A stretch of 64,000 nt of DNA from Patiria pectinifera (Eukaryota > Echinodermata > Asteroidea > Valvatida > Asterinidae). The notes below the pieces were generated by a model. The model was not told the origin of the DNA and ran no database searches. It saw only the letters and a program-made list of their open reading frames with translations. Both the position numbers and the translations under genes were made by a program. Where the stretch lies: positions 26,922,197 through 26,986,196 of the forward strand of contig CM057149.1 of NCBI GenBank assembly GCA_029964075.1. The letters run 5' to 3'. This document shows positions 61,471 to 64,000 of the stretch, piece after piece; the stretch's first letter is position 1, and each line of letters starts with the position of its first letter.

Positions 61471-63110
61471 ATCGCCTCTGGGACCAGCATAAAGGCGACA
61501 TCTGTCTGACATTCCTTCCAGTATTGTAATGATACTACAATCAAGACAAATACATCATGTAGCTTTCCCACTGATATGACACATTAAGATTGACATTGAA
61601 ATTAAAAGTATCCTGGACGTTTCTTTTAATGCAAATTTAAAGATATTCTCAAATTGGAGCTGGAACGTGTACATGACTGAGTTGTTTATTCATTGTTATC
61701 CTACATGAATAACTGTCTACTGAAATCAAGAAAACAGTTATGAAGTTCAAATATCTGCCAAATGGGACCTCCTTGTACTGGGGCCTGGAGATGTACCCTG
61801 GATAATTTCATTTTACTTACCAACTCTTTTTTTTTTTACTTCCACATACCTTGTAATTATTAGTTTACTGAGCTATGAATCGTTTCCTTTAGTATTTTGA
61901 ATCCCTGAGGTGGTAAGAGATCCTTATTTGAAATTCGGGCATGCGGACAACACTGTAAAACTTTTTCATTAAAAATTGTACATTAAGGTTACCATTTAAA
62001 TCAGTTATACAACGGTTTTTATACACATACAACAAGTTGGGAGATTTCCTCTAGGTTAATTGCAGTTGTATTTTATTCACTAAAGGCGCACAAGAATTGT
62101 CTTCAGATGTACACGTGGAGAAAACACTATAAGAGGTTAGCATGTCCACCAAGTGGGGCCTTCCTATTTAACGCGGCCTGATTAATACTCACCCTGGATT
62201 TACAAGTGCATTTGACTGATAACGTTGTTTTGTAAGTCATGAGGGAAAATACGAAACAACCAGGATACCGAGCGAGCGATCGATTTCTTTGTTTTTGAAG
62301 CACTAGGATGCCAAACGGACCTGTAAAAGATGTGGCGTGATCACCACATAACTAGACGAGTCTTTAGAAACCTCTCAATTATCAGGAAAAAAATATTAAA
62401 TGGACAGAAAGGGAAAATGATCCAACATAGTCCGTTCACACATGTCTATTGATTACGGAAGAACTTATTGTATTTAAGGGGTCTGCTGGATCTGTATCCC
62501 AGATCCTTTATATCATCGAACAGTAAACAGTTCATTTTACTAATAACATTTCCTCCTCTTTTGTAAGTTAGGAGGGAAATGAATACGAAATTACCAGGAT
62601 ACCAAGTGAGTACGGGCCCAAGTGAGCAAGGGCGGATCCAGAACACAATCTTTTTTTGGATTTTTTTTAGATTATAGATGCTCTGTGGTGCGATCTGAGG
62701 CAATTTCTGACCACTTTAACCATTTTTATTTAGTAAAAGTTGGTGGTGTACGCAGTGCCTGCCTTTATTGCGACGTCACTTAAAACAAAACAAAAATTGG
62801 GTTGGCCCCGTCCCCCGATCCGCCCTTGCAAGTGAGCGTGGGCTCGATGTCCGTGTTATTTTTGAAGCCCTGGAATGTCAAACAGATATTTATCGAAATT
62901 TAAGGCGTGATCATACCGAAAGAAGAAACGGGTTAAGATAATTAATGACTGCTATAAAATGTGTCTGTAGCACAACAGCTGCTTTCTAAGATGATAGCGA
63001 TTATTTACTTGTTTTTTTACATGTGTATCAGTACATATATGTTTGAGCAACACCCTTAATAAGACTAACTAGGTCCAGACCCCATCCCCTTCAACACCAC
63101 CACCACCACC
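61471..63110 (+). repeat. Promoter-like repeat array C
   Basis: It parallels 37040-38930 with an offset near 24.4 kb: one GGGACCAGC unit, then GAGATGTACCCTGGATAAT, GTGGCGTGATCACCAC (62333), and AAGGCGTGATCATACC (62905), ending in (CACCAC)n. It contains the MITE 62627-62828. By analogy with arrays A and B it should precede a third FA58C-SRCR gene outside the window. Confidence 0.8.
62627..62828. mobile_element. hAT-like MITE (CAAGGGCGGATCC family), deleted interior
   Basis: The ends CAAGGGCGGATCCAG / CGATCCGCCCTTG are flanked by perfect 8-bp duplications CAAGTGAG (62619-62626, 62829-62836). It is the orthologous insertion of 38391-38693 but about 100 bp shorter. Confidence 0.9.
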
Positions 63111-63215
63111 ACCACCACCCCCCATCCCGCCGGTTTTCCTAGTTGCTATAGTCCCCAGGAAATGCCAACCTCTTGGTTATAGGAAATGTGTGTATTGAAT
63201 TTGATAATAACATTT

Positions 63216-63475
63216 AGTGGTGACTTTATAGCTGAAATAACAGGCCTACTGTGTAACATCTTAAGAGTAATTTCGTGTAAAAACATCATAATTGCTCAGG
63301 GTCAAAACATTGTGGGATGAGAAGACTTTAATGGTGACTTCATTGCTGAAATAGCAGGCCTATTGTGTAACCTAAGAGTAATTTCGTGTAAATACATTCG
63401 TGTCAGAGTAATTGCGTGTACATACATCATAATTGCTCAGGCCTGGGTCAAAACATTATTGGATGAAAACACTTG
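63216..63475 (+). repeat. Two-unit tandem duplication of about 120-140 bp
   Basis: GTGGTGACTTTATAGCTGAAATAACAGGCCTA and GAGTAATTTCGTGTAAA..CATCATAATTGCTCAGG recur, starting near 63219 and 63334. The second unit has an internal extra piece. Confidence 0.75.
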
Positions 63476-63640
63476 GAGGTGGGGGGTTTTAAGCAAAGGT
63501 AGACTTGGGGGTCTGCGAAACTTCATTTTCCTCACTCTTTTCAAAGGCCATCCCGCCAAAATGCAAAGTAATATCACAAAGGTGAATATCTCACGACCAA
63601 GCATCATCCATACCCTTCCAAAAAGAGATAAAAACGCTAA

Positions 63641-63870
63641 GGACTATAGGCTGGCCCCTCTGGGACCAGCATAAAGGCGACATCTGTCTGGCATTCCTTC
63701 CTGTATTGTAATGATACTACAATGAAGACTTTCAGTCAGTCAGTCAGTCAGTCAGTCGAGGAGTCAGTCAGTCAGTCAGGTGCAAAGAGCACTATAGGCT
63801 GGCCCCTCTGGGACCAGCATAAAGGCGACATCCATCTGACATTCCTTCCTGTATTGTAATGACAAGCTGA
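63641..63870 (+). repeat. Two further units of the GGACCAGC/CAGT repeat
   Basis: GACTATAGGCTGGCCCCTCT units at about 63642 and 63791 are separated by a CAGTCAGT run with a CGAGGAGT variant, as at 36476-37110. The last 20 bases of the window (GTGGCGCGATCTGAG) may begin another MITE fragment. Confidence 0.85.
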
Positions 63871-64000
63871 TTTACCCGATCATAGATCGGGCAGGGCGTA
63901 TTTGTGTTGGGGTGAAAGTGTGGGGAGTTAAATGTAAATGGGGGATTTAGTTGATAAGACATGTAGTTATAGAAAAGCAATTTCTGTGGCGCGATCTGAG

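Noticed and set aside
61151..61501. 116-codon minus-strand open frame
   Set aside because: It spans the TGTCCCC repeat cluster and part of a GGGACCAGC unit; the peptide has no domain pattern.

Overview
The window is animal nuclear DNA. It is AT-rich, with spliced genes using GT-AG introns, tRNA-derived SINEs, a LINE remnant and many short DNA-transposon derivatives. A MET-type receptor tyrosine kinase next to secreted FA58C+SRCR proteins suggests an invertebrate deuterostome (echinoderm, hemichordate or cephalochordate). The species cannot be fixed from sequence alone.

Layout. (1) 1-11.6 kb: the 3' sixteen exons of a plus-strand MET/RON-family receptor (PSI, four IPT domains, TM helix, kinase, short tail). 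The Sema exons lie off the left edge. (2) 11.6-19.1 kb: no gene; SINEs, MITEs and the first array of a promoter-like repeat. (3) 19.27-30.43 kb: gene A, an eight-exon secreted protein (signal peptide, FA58C, two SRCR domains). (4) 30.4-34.8 kb: the 3' flank of gene A, ending in a truncated minus-strand exon. (5) 34.8-42.9 kb: a large array of the promoter-like repeat with transposon insertions. (6) 42.97-55.10 kb: gene B, the tandem paralogue of gene A. (7) 55.1-58.7 kb: the duplicated 3' flank with a longer minus-strand terminal exon. (8) 58.7-64 kb: MITEs, minisatellites and a third promoter-like array, which predicts a third gene copy to the right.

The A and B blocks (about 18.9-33.72 kb and 42.7-58.40 kb) are tandem segmental duplicates. 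Aligning them by eye gives empty sites for many insertions. This exposes several hAT-like MITE families with 8-bp target duplications, a Harbinger-like MITE with TTA flanks, a 491-bp foldback, a 54-bp minimal transposon, and a 2-kb MITE interrupted by a 1.65-kb insertion with LTR-like ends. Other unusual items are a 14-unit array of hairpin-forming repeats, a near-perfect 41-bp-arm palindrome, and a possible alternative juxtamembrane exon in the MET-like gene. All exon models rest on splice signals, phase and family patterns read by eye; no search was run.
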